Assembly (NCBI GenBank): GCA_032209605.1
Contig: JASFXZ010000056.1
Coordinates: 434,001 to 498,000, forward strand
Source of the DNA: Mactromeris polynyma
Lineage: Eukaryota > Mollusca > Bivalvia > Venerida > Mactridae
Direction of reading: 5' to 3'
DNA: 64,000 bases
Under the pieces are notes generated by a model. It did not search any database. It was not told the origin of the DNA and saw only the letters and a program-made list of their open reading frames with translations. Positions 59,601 to 62,206 of the stretch are shown here, piece after piece; within the stretch, counting starts at the first letter, position 1, and each line of letters opens with the position of its first letter. Made by a program: the position numbers and the translations under genes.

Positions 59601-61583
59601 TTTCTGTCTGGCTCTATTTGTTGAAATCTTACTTCGAGTTTTAAGTCTTCTTTGTGTTAGATCCGAGACTATTTTGGACCATTCTGTCTGTCATCTGATT
59701 GAAGACTTGGAGTACCTATCAGTTATGTCAAAGTTTGAAAATGCACCATTATTACTTAATGAACCATCTCCGTGGCTGCGTGGTTAAGGCATCTGCCTTC
59801 GGAGCGGGAGGTCGAAGGTTCGAATCCCAGTAGGGATCCGTTCTGATATGGACGTTTGGTGAGCCGCCAGCTAGTTAAATAATGGTAACCATGTGCCTAC
59901 CTGCCTGGTGCCTGGCATTAAAGGATGGGAATCGGGAAGTAAACGTCAGAAATGGCTGGCCCTTTAAATAGGGGTGACACTACAATAAATAAACATTTAC
60001 TTTTTGTTACTTTGAGAATTAAATGTATATTGTTTTTTTTTTGCAATCACACAAGGTGGTTTTGATGGCTCTTCTAATGAAGGTATATACATAATGCATG
60101 AATATATGTCCATGTTGGTTTGATATTATATAAATCGTTCTGTTGTATGTAAATACCTAATTCTCAACAACTGCTATATGTCTGAACTACTTTTTTCATT
60201 GCATTTTGGATTGTCCTGTCATGAACCAGTCATTGAAAAGCATATTCCTCTGCCATCCATGTAACAGCAATCATGTTACTTCATTTCCTATATCAGCCAA
60301 TCAGCAATTATGTTACATGTTACTTTAGTTCCCTCTCAGCCAATTAGCAATCATGTTACTTCAGTTCTTATCTCAGCCAATCAGCAATCTTGTTACTTTA
60401 GTTCTTATCTCAACCAATCAGCAATCATGTTACTTCAGTTCTTATCTCAGCCAATCAGCAATCATGTTACTTTAGTTCCTATCTCAGCCAATCACAAAAC
60501 ATTATTGCCTATGCCCCCTCCCATCATGTTTCTTGTCTCAGGTCTACTTCGGATTTTATTTATATGATGTTATTTCCATTCAGGTTGTCATACAGTCAAT
60601 TACTTTATTTATTGCATTAATAAATTTTGTTTTAGACATTATGTTAGCATCGATTAACAATTTGCAATGTAGTCATGATTAGCCTTTTATTTTAAAAATA
60701 ACAAAAAGTTAAGTTGTTAAATCGCTGTCTGAGTTTGATATACAGTCAGACCTCATTTATTTGACCAGCTTTTGTCCGAATACTTGGTATATTCTGAAAT
60801 AAATATCAGGTCCCTATGTATCTTCGTAGGCACGTCAAATTGATATAGGCTTTGCAAAACCATCTGTTATTTGAAATATAATTTTGGACCTGATAAATTC
60901 CTATAAAAGAGGTCTGACTGTATTTTTGTTTTGTTCTATAGGTAAGGTTGCAAAATTTATTTCATCAGTATTGATTTAGAAACAATTGTATATATGCTGC
61001 TAACTCTGCTTTCTGCTGCTTGATAAGCACGCCCATGTTTTGCAAAATGAAGTGGTGAATTTGTTTTTTTTGTCTTGGTCCACTCAGGACTTTGATTTGT
61101 ATCGAAAAAGTTTGTCTTTATATTTGCTTGAAGTTTTAAATGCATGAAGTGTATAGCTTGATCTGATGGAAATATTGGTGCATGTACTGTATTGGCAGCA
61201 TTTAGGTAAAACATTCTTGCATTCATATTTACAAGACATTGCTTGAAATTACTTTAGCTTAGTTACGAATCTTGCTTGTGTTTTCTTATCTTTTTGCTAG
61301 TTTTGTATTCTTGCTTGTTGTTTACATTGCTCACTCATATGCCTGGCTTGCTTCTGTAGAATCAAAACTAGACTCTTGGTCGGAAGATATGGATAAAAGA
61401 ATCTACAAAGGAATATCCGTCGGCAGATCTCGAGGAATGATGGAAACCGGCGATAATATTGTCATAGTAACCGGATGGAAATCTGGTTCCGGTTACACAA
61501 ACACAATGAGGCTAATCAATGTCCCAGAAAATGATCAAGGACCTATTTTGGGAACCCCAGTCATTAAGGGATATAATGATTAA
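5474..61583 (+). CDS. PK: Pyruvate kinase gene (12-exon model, alternatively spliced)
   Basis: Pyruvate kinase transfers phosphate from phosphoenolpyruvate to ADP, the last step of glycolysis, as a cytosolic tetramer. The model joins 5474-5626, 32378-32531, 33226-33317, 38906-39025 (or 39075-39194), 45454-45640, 47053-47195, 48752-48879, 51672-51822, 52276-52428, 53502-53668, 55314-55432 and 61360-61583. All introns are GT-AG and all phases close, giving 1791 nt and 596 aa; starting at the ATG at 32393 gives 540 aa, close to the usual 530 or so of animal PKs. Domain order is N-terminal arm, A domain, B domain (end of exon 4 to exon 6), A domain, C domain (exons 9 to 12). The product resembles vertebrate PKM2 more than PKM1 in exon 10. 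The C-terminus extends about 20 residues past the vertebrate Val-Pro end. No inactivating change is seen in the core exons. Which first exon is used, and in which tissue, cannot be read from DNA alone. Confidence 0.96.
5627..7194. other. First intron, proximal part
   Basis: It contains an imperfect duplication of about 190 bp (5705-5860 and 5896-6060), both with TTTATGATTTTAATTCCTCT and GCAGACAGACTAGTCC. No exon with homology was seen. Confidence 0.5.
7195..8617 (+). mobile_element. Non-LTR retrotransposon fragment, copy B, + strand
   Basis: This is the same LINE family as copy A in the opposite orientation. The reverse-transcriptase region at 7636-8091 reads [40 protein letters not shown] and [18 protein letters not shown], but the catalytic YADD reads DADD here, and the frame shifts near 8090 and 7570. 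The downstream part continues to about 8617 and then loses similarity to copy A, so both ends are truncated. It is dead and lies inside the first PK intron. Confidence 0.88.
8618..9574. other. Intron stretch, nothing definite
   Basis: The part at about 8690-8875 looks like an old inverted-repeat element ending in GTTTTACTGTA. The rest is unique AT-rich DNA; an open frame on the - strand at 8996-9373 has no recognisable motif. Confidence 0.4.
9575..10325. repeat. Minisatellite, about 42-bp unit
   Basis: Imperfect repeats combine GACCTTGACACTGTCTAGCT and ATATATCAAAGTGTGACATT. The first part (9575-9760) uses a shorter variant with CTCTCATTTCAGATATACC. The two halves of the unit evolved separately along the array. 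Confidence 0.85.
10326..12007. other. Intron stretch with two MITE remnants
   Basis: At 10826-11215 the ends of a CAGTAAAACCTC-family MITE (GTGAAACCCCACTTTAAGAC and ATTGAGGTTTCACTGTA) flank an unrelated insert. At 11506-11626 a CAGTCAGACCT-type copy is degraded. Nothing else was recognised. Confidence 0.5.
12008..12220. repeat. GC-rich minisatellite, about 25-30 bp unit
   Basis: Eight or so copies of CTTGACCTTGAAGTAGGG followed by CCGGGGG variants. It is one of the few GC-rich stretches in the intron. Open frames on the - strand (Pro/Arg/Ser repeats) come from the repeat and are not supported as genes. Confidence 0.85.
12221..14095. other. Intron stretch, mostly unique sequence
   Basis: AT-rich DNA without recognised genes. 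At 13562-13740 an old inverted-repeat element has ACAACCTCTCTAGAGCAAC and GAGAGGTTGTTGCTCT as ends. Confidence 0.4.
14096..14149 (+). CDS. PK: Candidate alternative first exon 1b of PK
   Basis: The ATG at 14096 opens 18 codons ([18 protein letters not shown]) that run directly into a good donor, GTGAGT, at 14150. The phase is 0, so it can splice to exon 2 at 32378 without shifting the frame. The stretch around it is less AT-rich than its surroundings. A short upstream ORF starts at the ATG near 14033. There is no homology to support it; it is proposed only from ATG, donor and phase, and such combinations occur by chance. Confidence 0.35.
14150..15723. other. Intron stretch after candidate exon 1b
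   Basis: A tandem duplication (about 14745-14840 and 14880-14985) shares GATCAGTTCAGCTGATAT followed by GTGGCCCCTT. At 15090-15195 a tRNA-derived SINE remnant lies on the - strand, with a B-box-like GAGTTTGAATCTC and TCCGGATCCGAAGG. Confidence 0.5.
15724..15883. mobile_element. MITE, CAGTAAAACCTC family
   Basis: ACAGTAAAGACCACCTC at the left and AAGGTTTTACTGTA at the right enclose repeated AAGACCACCTCAA and GGTCTTATAATTA, a self-complementary structure of 160 bp. TA flanks the right end. Confidence 0.75.
16072..16330. repeat. Interspersed repeat with AATATCTTGAAAAAAGATGG
   Basis: The block GAATATCTTGAAAAAAGATGG, then GGCGCAATTTTGCAACATAA, then ATTCAATGGATTTCGGTA is shared with the inside of the MITE at 26790-27247. 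A shorter piece occurs in reverse at 20783-20830. It marks an older dispersed family. Confidence 0.6.
16769..16942. mobile_element. MITE, CAGTCAGACC family
   Basis: TACAGTCAGACCCCGTCAAT at the left and GAACGAGATTACTGTA at the right, with TA at both ends. The inside carries CCGAATACTTAGTATCATC and ATCAGGTCCTGATGTATCTT, shared with copies at 43767-43938, 60741-60922 and 62396-62470. Confidence 0.75.
17236..17716. mobile_element. Longer relative of the CAGTCAGACC MITE
   Basis: Ends TACTGTCCAATCTCGTTC and AACGAGGTCTGACTGTA are inverted repeats with TA at the outside. At about 480 bp it is nearly three times longer than the other copies, so it may be a parent version or contain an insert. Confidence 0.55.
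17717..20969. other. Intron stretch with degraded repeats
   Basis: It contains CAGTAAAACCTC-family pieces at 18349-18395, 19400-19541 and 20673-20770, a C run at 18647-18659, and a piece at 18960-19100 that shares CATTAAAAACGCAAC with the MITE at 27351-27607. At 19665-19700 CTACGGCTCTCCTTTCATTGG is repeated twice. No exon was recognised. Confidence 0.5.
20970..21164 (+). mobile_element. tRNA-derived SINE with target-site duplication, copy 1
   Basis: The head is tRNA-like (GTTAGTGCGCTGG as a degraded A box, GGGTTCGATT as B box), the body has CCACATGTGGAGAAGTTGCC and AACCGGCCGCCGTATATAAC. The 13-bp duplication TCTAAATGTTACC flanks it (20957-20969 and 21165-21177). Compared with the copy at 50792 it lacks about 56 bp after the B box and a few bases near the 3' end. 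Confidence 0.85.
21500..21654. mobile_element. MITE, CAGTAAAACCTC family
   Basis: TACAGTAAAACCTTACATAA and TTGAAGTTTTATTGTA ends, TA on both sides, 155 bp. Confidence 0.75.
21655..22207. other. Intron stretch before the 20-bp array
   Basis: At 21830-21890 a tRNA-like remnant may lie on the - strand. Otherwise no feature, with TGGA/GGTG-type simple sequence from 22130. Confidence 0.35.
22208..23333. repeat. 20-bp satellite array, about 56 copies
   Basis: The unit AATAATAGTCTGATTGATTG is repeated without interruption for 1.1 kb. Variants AATGATAG, AATAACAG, AATAATAGAC and TTTATTG are interspersed, and in the last 450 bp some variants recur every 60 bp, as if blocks of three units were copied together. 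The long open frame on the - strand here is a by-product of 60-nt periodicity. Confidence 0.95.
23334..24651. other. Intron stretch, nothing recognised
   Basis: After a short decayed GATTGATT tail (to about 23415) the sequence is unique and AT-rich. No exon or mobile element could be supported. Confidence 0.4.
24652..24711 (+). CDS. PK: Candidate alternative first exon 1c of PK
   Basis: The ATG at 24652 is preceded by AAG (A at -3, a favourable start context) and opens 20 codons beginning [15 protein letters not shown]. It ends at a near-perfect donor, GTAAGTAT, at 24712 and is phase 0, compatible with exon 2. The donor lies directly before a 1.6 kb tandem array (24738-26360). Reading on without splicing enters the array, giving a repetitive open frame that I regard as spurious. 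There is no homology support. Confidence 0.33.
24738..26360. repeat. Compound tandem array with 26-bp half-units
   Basis: The first part (to about 25190) uses a unit of about 38 bp with TTTTACTGACCTGTCATGGG, itself duplicated as a block of about 170 bp. From 25190 it becomes a regular 52-bp dimer of two 26-bp halves: one has GACCAGCAAAGTGCGC, the other GTCATGTCAAGGGCAT, each starting TCATTTTACT. About 20 dimers are present. Confidence 0.95.
26790..27247. mobile_element. MITE with long terminal inverted repeats
   Basis: The ends read TAGGCCATCATTAAAAAAGT and, in reverse complement, TAGGCCATTCTTAAAAAACT. Both continue to a shared TGCAGTTACGCGACC about 40 bp in. TA flanks GGCCAT at both sides. 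The inside holds the AATATCTTGAAAAAAGATGG repeat. No transposase frame. Confidence 0.8.
27351..27607. mobile_element. MITE with CCATTAAAAACGCAACTA ends
   Basis: An 18-bp inverted repeat, CCATTAAAAACGCAACTA on the left and its exact complement on the right, encloses about 200 bp of AT-rich sequence. A partial relative lies near 18963. Confidence 0.8.
27608..28529. other. Intron stretch with foldback-family copy 2
   Basis: 28005-28200 is a half copy of the foldback family of 620-1215 (CAGGTATTTCCTTTGCTAGCG, then GTAGAGTACATCTG). An open frame at 27720-28106 runs into this repeat and has no recognised motif. At 28240-28290 TTATCGGCCCATTG is duplicated. Confidence 0.5.
28530..28616 (+). CDS. PK: Candidate alternative first exon 1d of PK
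   Basis: The ATG at 28530 opens 29 codons beginning [20 protein letters not shown], a basic stretch, and ends at a donor GTAGGT at 28617 in phase 0, compatible with exon 2. It lies 3.8 kb before exon 2, the closest of the candidate first exons. A palindromic pair (AACCTCGG and CCGAGGTT) lies upstream at about 28300-28370. There is no homology support and the donor is only moderate. Confidence 0.27.
28617..29939. other. Intron stretch with imperfect repeats
   Basis: 28650-28715 (CCCAGAAGGAGGAGCATATA then CCGTCTGTCTGTGCAT) resembles a dispersed repeat end. At 29205-29580 units of about 65-90 bp repeat TTTGAAATTTGCTG, TCTGACCTTATAAT and TTAATGGTATTT with much divergence. A short open frame at 28716-28988 has no homology I recognise. 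Confidence 0.45.
29940..30245. repeat. Foldback interspersed element, copy 3
   Basis: The most complete copy: left arm TGTACTCTACAACACTG and TGTTTCCCAAAACC, centre CGCCGAGTTAGCGCTTG, right arm CAGGAAACATTTAAGAAAAG and AGAGTATGTCTGTATGAAGG. The arms can pair to form a long hairpin. Confidence 0.65.
30246..31271. other. Intron stretch, nothing definite
   Basis: Unique AT-rich sequence; CAAGTGCTT(C/G)(A/G)TG is duplicated at 30378 and 30410. A short AT run lies at 31082-31097. Confidence 0.4.
31272..31493. mobile_element. MITE, CAGTAAAACCTC family (expanded copy)
   Basis: TACAGTAAAACCTCACTTAA and TTAGGTTTTACTGTA ends with TA on both sides. The inside has several extra tandem copies of AATAAGACCACCTC, explaining its 222 bp length. 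Confidence 0.8.
31494..32377. other. Intron end before exon 2
   Basis: Around 32240-32315, after a possible acceptor TTTTAG, a GC-richer patch has CGTCGTCGGAAACGTCGTCG. It has no donor and its frames are short; it may be an exonic or splicing-related sequence but I cannot support a gene. Confidence 0.35.
32378..32531 (+). CDS. PK: PK exon 2 (start of the conserved catalytic core)
   Basis: The exon starts after TTTCAG, is in phase 0 and is 154 nt long. It encodes the conserved N-terminal block QLHAA, then [13 protein letters not shown] and TGIICTIG, which align directly to animal PKs. An internal ATG at 32393 ([13 protein letters not shown]) would give a 540 aa protein close to the length of vertebrate PKM, so this exon may also serve as the first coding exon of a shorter isoform. 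It ends in G before the donor GTAAGT (phase 1). Higher GC than the flanks is typical of the coding exons here. Confidence 0.95.
32532..33225. other. PK intron 2
   Basis: 694 nt with a G run at 32572-32587. No other feature recognised. Confidence 0.6.
33226..33317 (+). CDS. PK: PK exon 3 (substrate and K+ site block)
   Basis: The exon is 92 nt long, from TTTCAG to the donor GTAACG. It encodes [18 protein letters not shown] followed by [11 protein letters not shown]. The Arg, Asn, Ser and His of that block match PKM Arg73, Asn75, Ser77 and His78, which hold phosphoenolpyruvate and the monovalent cation. The exon ends in phase 0, which sets the frame for either copy of exon 4. A read-through open frame past 33317 has no PK homology. 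Confidence 0.96.
34395..34915. repeat. 32-bp satellite array, about 16 copies
   Basis: The unit, about 32 bp, joins CTTGTAGAATTCATGAAG and GGGATTTTGTCCAC. Copies are nearly identical, with a GAATTC/AAATTC polymorphism and one copy short by one G, which suggests recent expansion. The flanking TTTTGTCC pieces at 34260-34400 may be the source. Confidence 0.95.
37751..37958. mobile_element. Small palindromic MITE
   Basis: GGCCTAAAAAAAAATATCTG at the left and CAGATATTTATTTTTTTGGCC (one base over the arm) at the right form inverted ends of about 20 bp. The interior repeats CGACCCTA / CCTACCC motifs. Confidence 0.65.
38906..39025 (+). CDS. PK: PK exon 4a (upstream copy of a duplicated exon pair)
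   Basis: The exon is exactly 120 nt (40 codons), phase 0 at both ends, with acceptor TTCTAG and a weak donor GTTTGT. It encodes [15 protein letters not shown] to [16 protein letters not shown], matching PKM residues from about 83 to 126. The Asp-Thr-Lys and Arg (PKM Asp113, Thr114, Arg120) at the A/B domain hinge are intact. It differs from exon 4b at four residues: Gln, Ser, Glu and Ser here against Lys, Ala, His and Ala. Both copies look functional. Confidence 0.94.
39075..39194 (+). CDS. PK: PK exon 4b (downstream copy of a duplicated exon pair)
   Basis: The exon is exactly 120 nt, phase 0 at both ends, with a stronger acceptor (pyrimidine-rich, TTTCAG) than 4a and the same weak donor GTTTGT. 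It encodes [15 protein letters not shown] to [16 protein letters not shown]. All catalytic and cation-binding residues are kept. It lies 49 nt after exon 4a. Skipping both or including both copies would keep the frame, so frame alone cannot enforce the choice; the very short intervening intron probably does. A 16-bp tandem array starts about 140 bp downstream. Confidence 0.94.
39335..41705. repeat. 16-bp satellite array, about 148 copies
   Basis: Every unit is AATACTTAGG followed by six variable bases ending in TC. Two types dominate, AATACTTAGGGGTGTC and AATACTTAGGCCTGTC, with rarer GGCCCGTC, GACCTGTC, GGTCTGTT and GGCATGTC. The rare run GACCTGTC, GGTCTGTT, then later GGCATGTC recurs at 39701, 40277 and 41013, spacings of 36 and 46 units, showing block duplications inside the array. 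Strand G/C content is skewed. Confidence 0.97.
42220..42957. repeat. About 35-bp degenerate minisatellite
   Basis: About 20 copies of CCCCTTGTTTTAGTTCCAAT followed by ATTATGTTGAAAAGA variants. Divergence among copies is much higher than in the neighbouring 16-bp array, so it is probably older. Confidence 0.9.
43309..43471. mobile_element. MITE, CAGTAAAACCTC family
   Basis: TACAGTAAAACCTCATTTAA and TTAGGTTTTACTGTA ends, TA on both sides, 163 bp, with ACCACCTCAATATTGAGAC inside. Confidence 0.8.
43767..43938. mobile_element. MITE, CAGTCGGACCTCG family
   Basis: TACAGTCGGACCTCGTTTAT at the left and GAACGAGATCCTACTGTA at the right, TA on both sides; inside are CTTGGTATCATCCGAAATA and ATCAGGTCCTGATGTATCTT. 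Confidence 0.8.
45454..45640 (+). CDS. PK: PK exon 5 (B domain)
   Basis: The exon is 187 nt long, after ATTGTAG and before GTAAGA. It encodes the first part of the mobile B domain that closes over the active site, including [20 protein letters not shown] and the IDDGLIS motif, which match the family closely. It ends in phase 1. The upstream intron from exon 4b is 6.3 kb and holds two tandem arrays. Confidence 0.96.
45641..47052. other. PK intron 5
   Basis: 1.4 kb; a CAGTAAAACCTC-family copy in decayed form at about 46371-46545. AAGTAAGCCCTCT is duplicated near 46880 and 46940. No exon recognised. Confidence 0.5.
47053..47195 (+). CDS. PK: PK exon 6 (B domain to A domain)
   Basis: The exon is 143 nt long, after TTTCAG and before GTAAGT. 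It encodes [16 protein letters not shown] and [18 protein letters not shown], the strongly conserved end of the B domain and return to the A-domain barrel. It enters in phase 1 and ends in phase 0. Confidence 0.96.
47196..48751. other. PK intron 6
   Basis: 1.56 kb; at about 47606-47800 an imperfect palindromic element has GGCCAAAACAAAAATTAAGT and GTGTGGTTCC at the left and GGAACCACACTTTTTGGC at the right. No exon recognised. Confidence 0.5.
48752..48879 (+). CDS. PK: PK exon 7 (active-site signature)
   Basis: The exon is 128 nt long, after TTTCAG and before GTAAGT. It encodes [17 protein letters not shown] and [16 protein letters not shown]. The latter matches the PK active-site pattern with the catalytic Lys (PKM Lys270) and the metal-binding Glu (Glu272). 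It ends in phase 2, and the split codon with exon 8 gives Lys before Phe-Asp-Glu-Ile, as in other PKs. Confidence 0.97.
48956..50492. mobile_element. Putative 1.5-kb non-autonomous DNA element in intron 7
   Basis: Ends AGTCTATGCGAAAGAC and, in reverse complement, AGTCAATGCGAAAGAC differ by one base in 16. Inside each end are CCGG-rich blocks (GACCTGACCGGTAAAATTT; CCGGGCCAGTAATA). There is no transposase-like frame. The flanks TTGATTGC and GGATTGGC could be a worn 8-bp target duplication. Confidence 0.55.
50792..51056 (+). mobile_element. tRNA-derived SINE with target-site duplication, copy 2
   Basis: Head: A box TGGTTCAGTGG, a CTTGAAA anticodon-like loop and a perfect B box GGTTCGATTCC. Body: CCACATGTGGAGAAGTTGCC. 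Tail: ATATCGTTGAGAAACGGCGT then TAAACCC. A perfect 10-bp duplication ATTAAAATCG flanks it (50782-50791 and 51057-51066). The tRNA-like part cannot fold a full acceptor stem, so it is not a tRNA gene. Confidence 0.9.
51270..51457. mobile_element. MITE, CAGTCAAACCTG variant
   Basis: TACAGTCAAACCTGTGTTAA and GACAGGTTTGACTGTA ends with TA on both sides. Interior AAGACCACC motifs tie it to the CAGTAAAACCTC family while the ends differ, so it is a distinct subfamily. Confidence 0.8.
51672..51822 (+). CDS. PK: PK exon 8 (metal and substrate site)
   Basis: The exon is 151 nt long, after TTCTCAG and before GTCAGT. It encodes [39 protein letters not shown] and VICATQ. The Asp of Arg-Gly-Asp (PKM Asp296) binds the catalytic divalent metal and the Thr of CATQ (Thr328) contacts substrate. 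The following intron is only 453 nt and much of it is a tandem array. Confidence 0.97.
51917..52160. repeat. 19-20 bp minisatellite filling intron 8
   Basis: About 12 copies of AATGGAATACTCCAATCCAA. It occupies over half of the 453-nt intron between exons 8 and 9, starting about 95 nt after the donor and ending 116 nt before the acceptor. Confidence 0.92.
52276..52428 (+). CDS. PK: PK exon 9 (A domain to C domain)
   Basis: The exon is 153 nt long, after TTTGCAG and before GTAAAG, phase 0 at both ends. It encodes [35 protein letters not shown] and [15 protein letters not shown]. The Ser-Gly-Glu-Thr motif includes the substrate-contacting Ser362 equivalent. Confidence 0.97.
52429..53440. other. 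PK intron 9
   Basis: 52490-52880 carries an imperfect duplication (GGAGAATTTTCAAATGACTTGGC and GGGGATTTTCAAATTACTTGG, each then CAAAAATGTTCACCATG or close; each shown here only in part) typical of a dispersed repeat. ATATTGCCCTTTGGCATCTA is doubled at 52951-52990. No exon recognised. Confidence 0.5.
53441..53501 (+). repeat. 18-nt tandem repeat creating four possible splice acceptors
   Basis: The unit TGCTATATTTAGATCTTG is repeated so that AG dinucleotides end at 53447, 53465, 53483 and 53501. Only the last joins exon 10 without a stop: each added unit is 6 codons and contains an in-frame TAG. The spacing keeps all four acceptors in the same phase. Confidence 0.75.
53502..53668 (+). CDS. PK: PK exon 10 (equivalent of PKM exons 9/10)
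   Basis: The exon is 167 nt long, the same length and position as the mutually exclusive exons 9 and 10 of vertebrate PKM. It encodes [20 protein letters not shown] and [20 protein letters not shown], closer to the PKM2 version ([15 protein letters not shown]) than to PKM1. The end of the exon forms the effector loop: Thr-Thr-Thr-Gly-Arg here, where PKM2 has Thr-Lys433-Ser-Gly-Arg. Four TTAG acceptors spaced 18 nt apart lead into it, and its last 47 nt plus donor are copied three times downstream. Confidence 0.96.
53622..54035 (+). repeat. Tandem partial duplication of exon 10 end plus donor
   Basis: The exon 10 end (from TTCAAATGT at 53622) with its donor and about 50 nt of intron is repeated at 53723, 53830 and 53927 in units of 101, 107 and about 97 nt. 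Each copy ends in a GTAAGTT donor followed by GAGTTG and TTACCCCACCCACT. Copies 2 and 3 keep an open frame across the former exon part, with a one-codon insertion and a one-codon loss; copy 4 has a TAA. None has an obvious acceptor of its own. Reading past the real donor meets TAA at once, so use of later donors would truncate the protein. Confidence 0.85.
54036..55313. other. PK intron 10, distal part
   Basis: Apart from the inverted repeat at 54483-54655 it contains GTGACGTCA-type motifs near 54870-54910 (CRE-like TGACGTCA at several points) and a short TTGATTTATAA repeat at 55197-55240. No exon recognised. Confidence 0.5.
54483..54655. repeat. Long inverted repeat (hairpin-forming)
   Basis: Two arms of about 75 bp pair with roughly 85-90 % identity: one contains GTGCTTATTTGTTATTG and TTTTTATGAAACGAGTCGAC, the other the complement. 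The centre, TATGATGC to GCGTCATA, can also pair. A foldback transposon relic is the likely origin. Confidence 0.8.
55314..55432 (+). CDS. PK: PK exon 11 (C domain)
   Basis: The exon is 119 nt long, after TATTTCAG and before GTAAGT. The split codon with exon 10 gives Arg, then [20 protein letters not shown] and [18 protein letters not shown]. The TRN-x-QTARQ-x-HLYRG block is the hallmark of the animal PK C domain. It ends in phase 1. Confidence 0.96.
55433..57269. other. PK intron 11, first part
   Basis: At 56320-56460 CACGATATA(C/T) and ACCA(C)AATATATTG motifs recur. The region 56420-56530 shares GAAGCCCGGGACAAGTAA with similar text near 6100-6130 in intron 1, a dispersed repeat. No exon recognised. 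Confidence 0.45.
57280..57596. repeat. Polypyrimidine (TTC-rich) tract with about 51-bp periodicity
   Basis: More than 300 bp of almost pure C/T on the + strand. TTCTTCTTTTTTCTATTTTC recurs about every 50 bp with CGTCTTCTGTTTC between. All three forward frames stay open for that reason and are not genes. Confidence 0.9.
57960..58188. mobile_element. Mariner-type MITE
   Basis: Terminal inverted repeats of about 27 bp: ACGGGGTGTTGAAAAAGTTT at the left, and in reverse complement ACAGGGTGTTAAAAAAGTTT at the right, each then GTTCACAA. TA at both ends (57960-57961 and 58187-58188). 229 bp, no transposase. Confidence 0.85.
58330..58855. repeat. 21-bp minisatellite
   Basis: About 24 copies of ACATACCCACATTTCATTTCC with small insertions and deletions. 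A related GCTGAGCC(G/T)TGTTTCA sequence flanks both sides (58360 and 58838), so the array may have grown inside one longer unit. Confidence 0.93.
59769..59995 (+). mobile_element. tRNA-derived SINE, second family
   Basis: Head with A box TGGCTGCGTGG and B box GGTTCGAATCC, then a body with TGGTGAGCCGCCAGCTAG and TGCCTGGTGCCTGGCATTAA and a CAATAAATAAACATT tail. Target duplication not clear. Confidence 0.75.
60250..60500. repeat. 37-bp minisatellite with a CCAAT box in every unit
   Basis: Six or seven copies of CAGCCAATCAGCAATCATGT followed by TACTTCAGTTCCTATCT variants. CAGCCAATCAG matches the NF-Y consensus in most copies, with single changes in three of them. Confidence 0.88.
60741..60922. 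mobile_element. MITE, CAGTCAGACCTC family
   Basis: TACAGTCAGACCTCATTTAT and AAGAGGTCTGACTGTA ends with TA at both sides, 182 bp, just 440 bp before exon 12. Confidence 0.8.
61360..61583 (+). CDS. PK: PK exon 12 (terminal exon, effector pocket)
   Basis: The exon is 224 nt including the TAA stop, after TCTGTAG. It encodes [10 protein letters not shown], which keeps the Trp and Arg that match PKM2 Trp482 and Arg489 of the fructose-bisphosphate pocket, then [15 protein letters not shown], the effector loop. The protein continues with about 20 extra residues, [18 protein letters not shown], beyond the usual Val-Pro end. The intron before it is 5.9 kb. Confidence 0.97.
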
Positions 61584-61860
61584 AAATGACAGCAAGAGTT
61601 ATGGACCTTTTAAATGTAAAAAAATCTAAAAAACAGTGAATATGAGCTACATTGTCTTATAAGGCCTGGAGTCAACATTCATAGTGATCTAGTTTGTTTC
61701 TGTGATTGATCTAGTTTGTTTCTGTGATTGACCAAGCTTGTTTTTAAACGCTAAATTAATGACAAAAAAAACGTTATAAAACTTCATAATTTATACACTG
61801 GTATGTACTTACTGTATACACGTCTTTGTTAAACAATAAAATTATATTGCATTTTCTGTT
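61584..61860 (+). other. PK: PK 3' UTR
   Basis: The sequence from the stop to about 20 nt past the AATAAA at 61835 has no further PK coding content. It holds two copies of TGATCTAGTTTGTTTCTG near 61686-61725. The cleavage point is estimated. Confidence 0.6.
61835..61840 (+). terminator. Poly(A) signal of PK
   Basis: AATAAA lies 252 nt after the PK stop codon and is followed within 20 nt by T-rich sequence. It is the first canonical signal downstream. Confidence 0.65.
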
Positions 61861-62047
61861 GCCAAATTTTTCATGCAACGGTTACCACAGTCGGATGTCT
61901 GCTAGATATTTTGGCAAATTGTTCCAATATTTTGCTGTGTAGTTTCTACCTAAACATCATAGAAAAGTCTCATACTACAATGACCCTCATATATGGTTCC
62001 TGTTCCTCTAATATTGTGCAAAATCCTTGATACCATACATGAAATAA

Positions 62048-62203
62048 TACAGTAAAACCTAGATAATAAGACCACCCTTGGGACTGGTCTTAATATTGAG
62101 GTGGTTTTAATATCGAAGTTGAATAAAGAGCAAAACATTGAAAATGGGCTTGAAAATTGTGTTCTTAATTATTGAGGTGGTCTTTAATTGAGGTTTTACT
62201 GTA
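62048..62203. mobile_element. MITE, CAGTAAAACCTC family
   Basis: TACAGTAAAACCTAGATAAT and TTGAGGTTTTACTGTA ends with TA on both sides, 156 bp, directly followed by a SINE head. Confidence 0.8.
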
Positions 62204-62206
62204 TAG

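Noticed and set aside
59769..59845. tRNA gene on the + strand
   Set aside because: A and B boxes are present but it continues into a repeat body; it is a SINE head.
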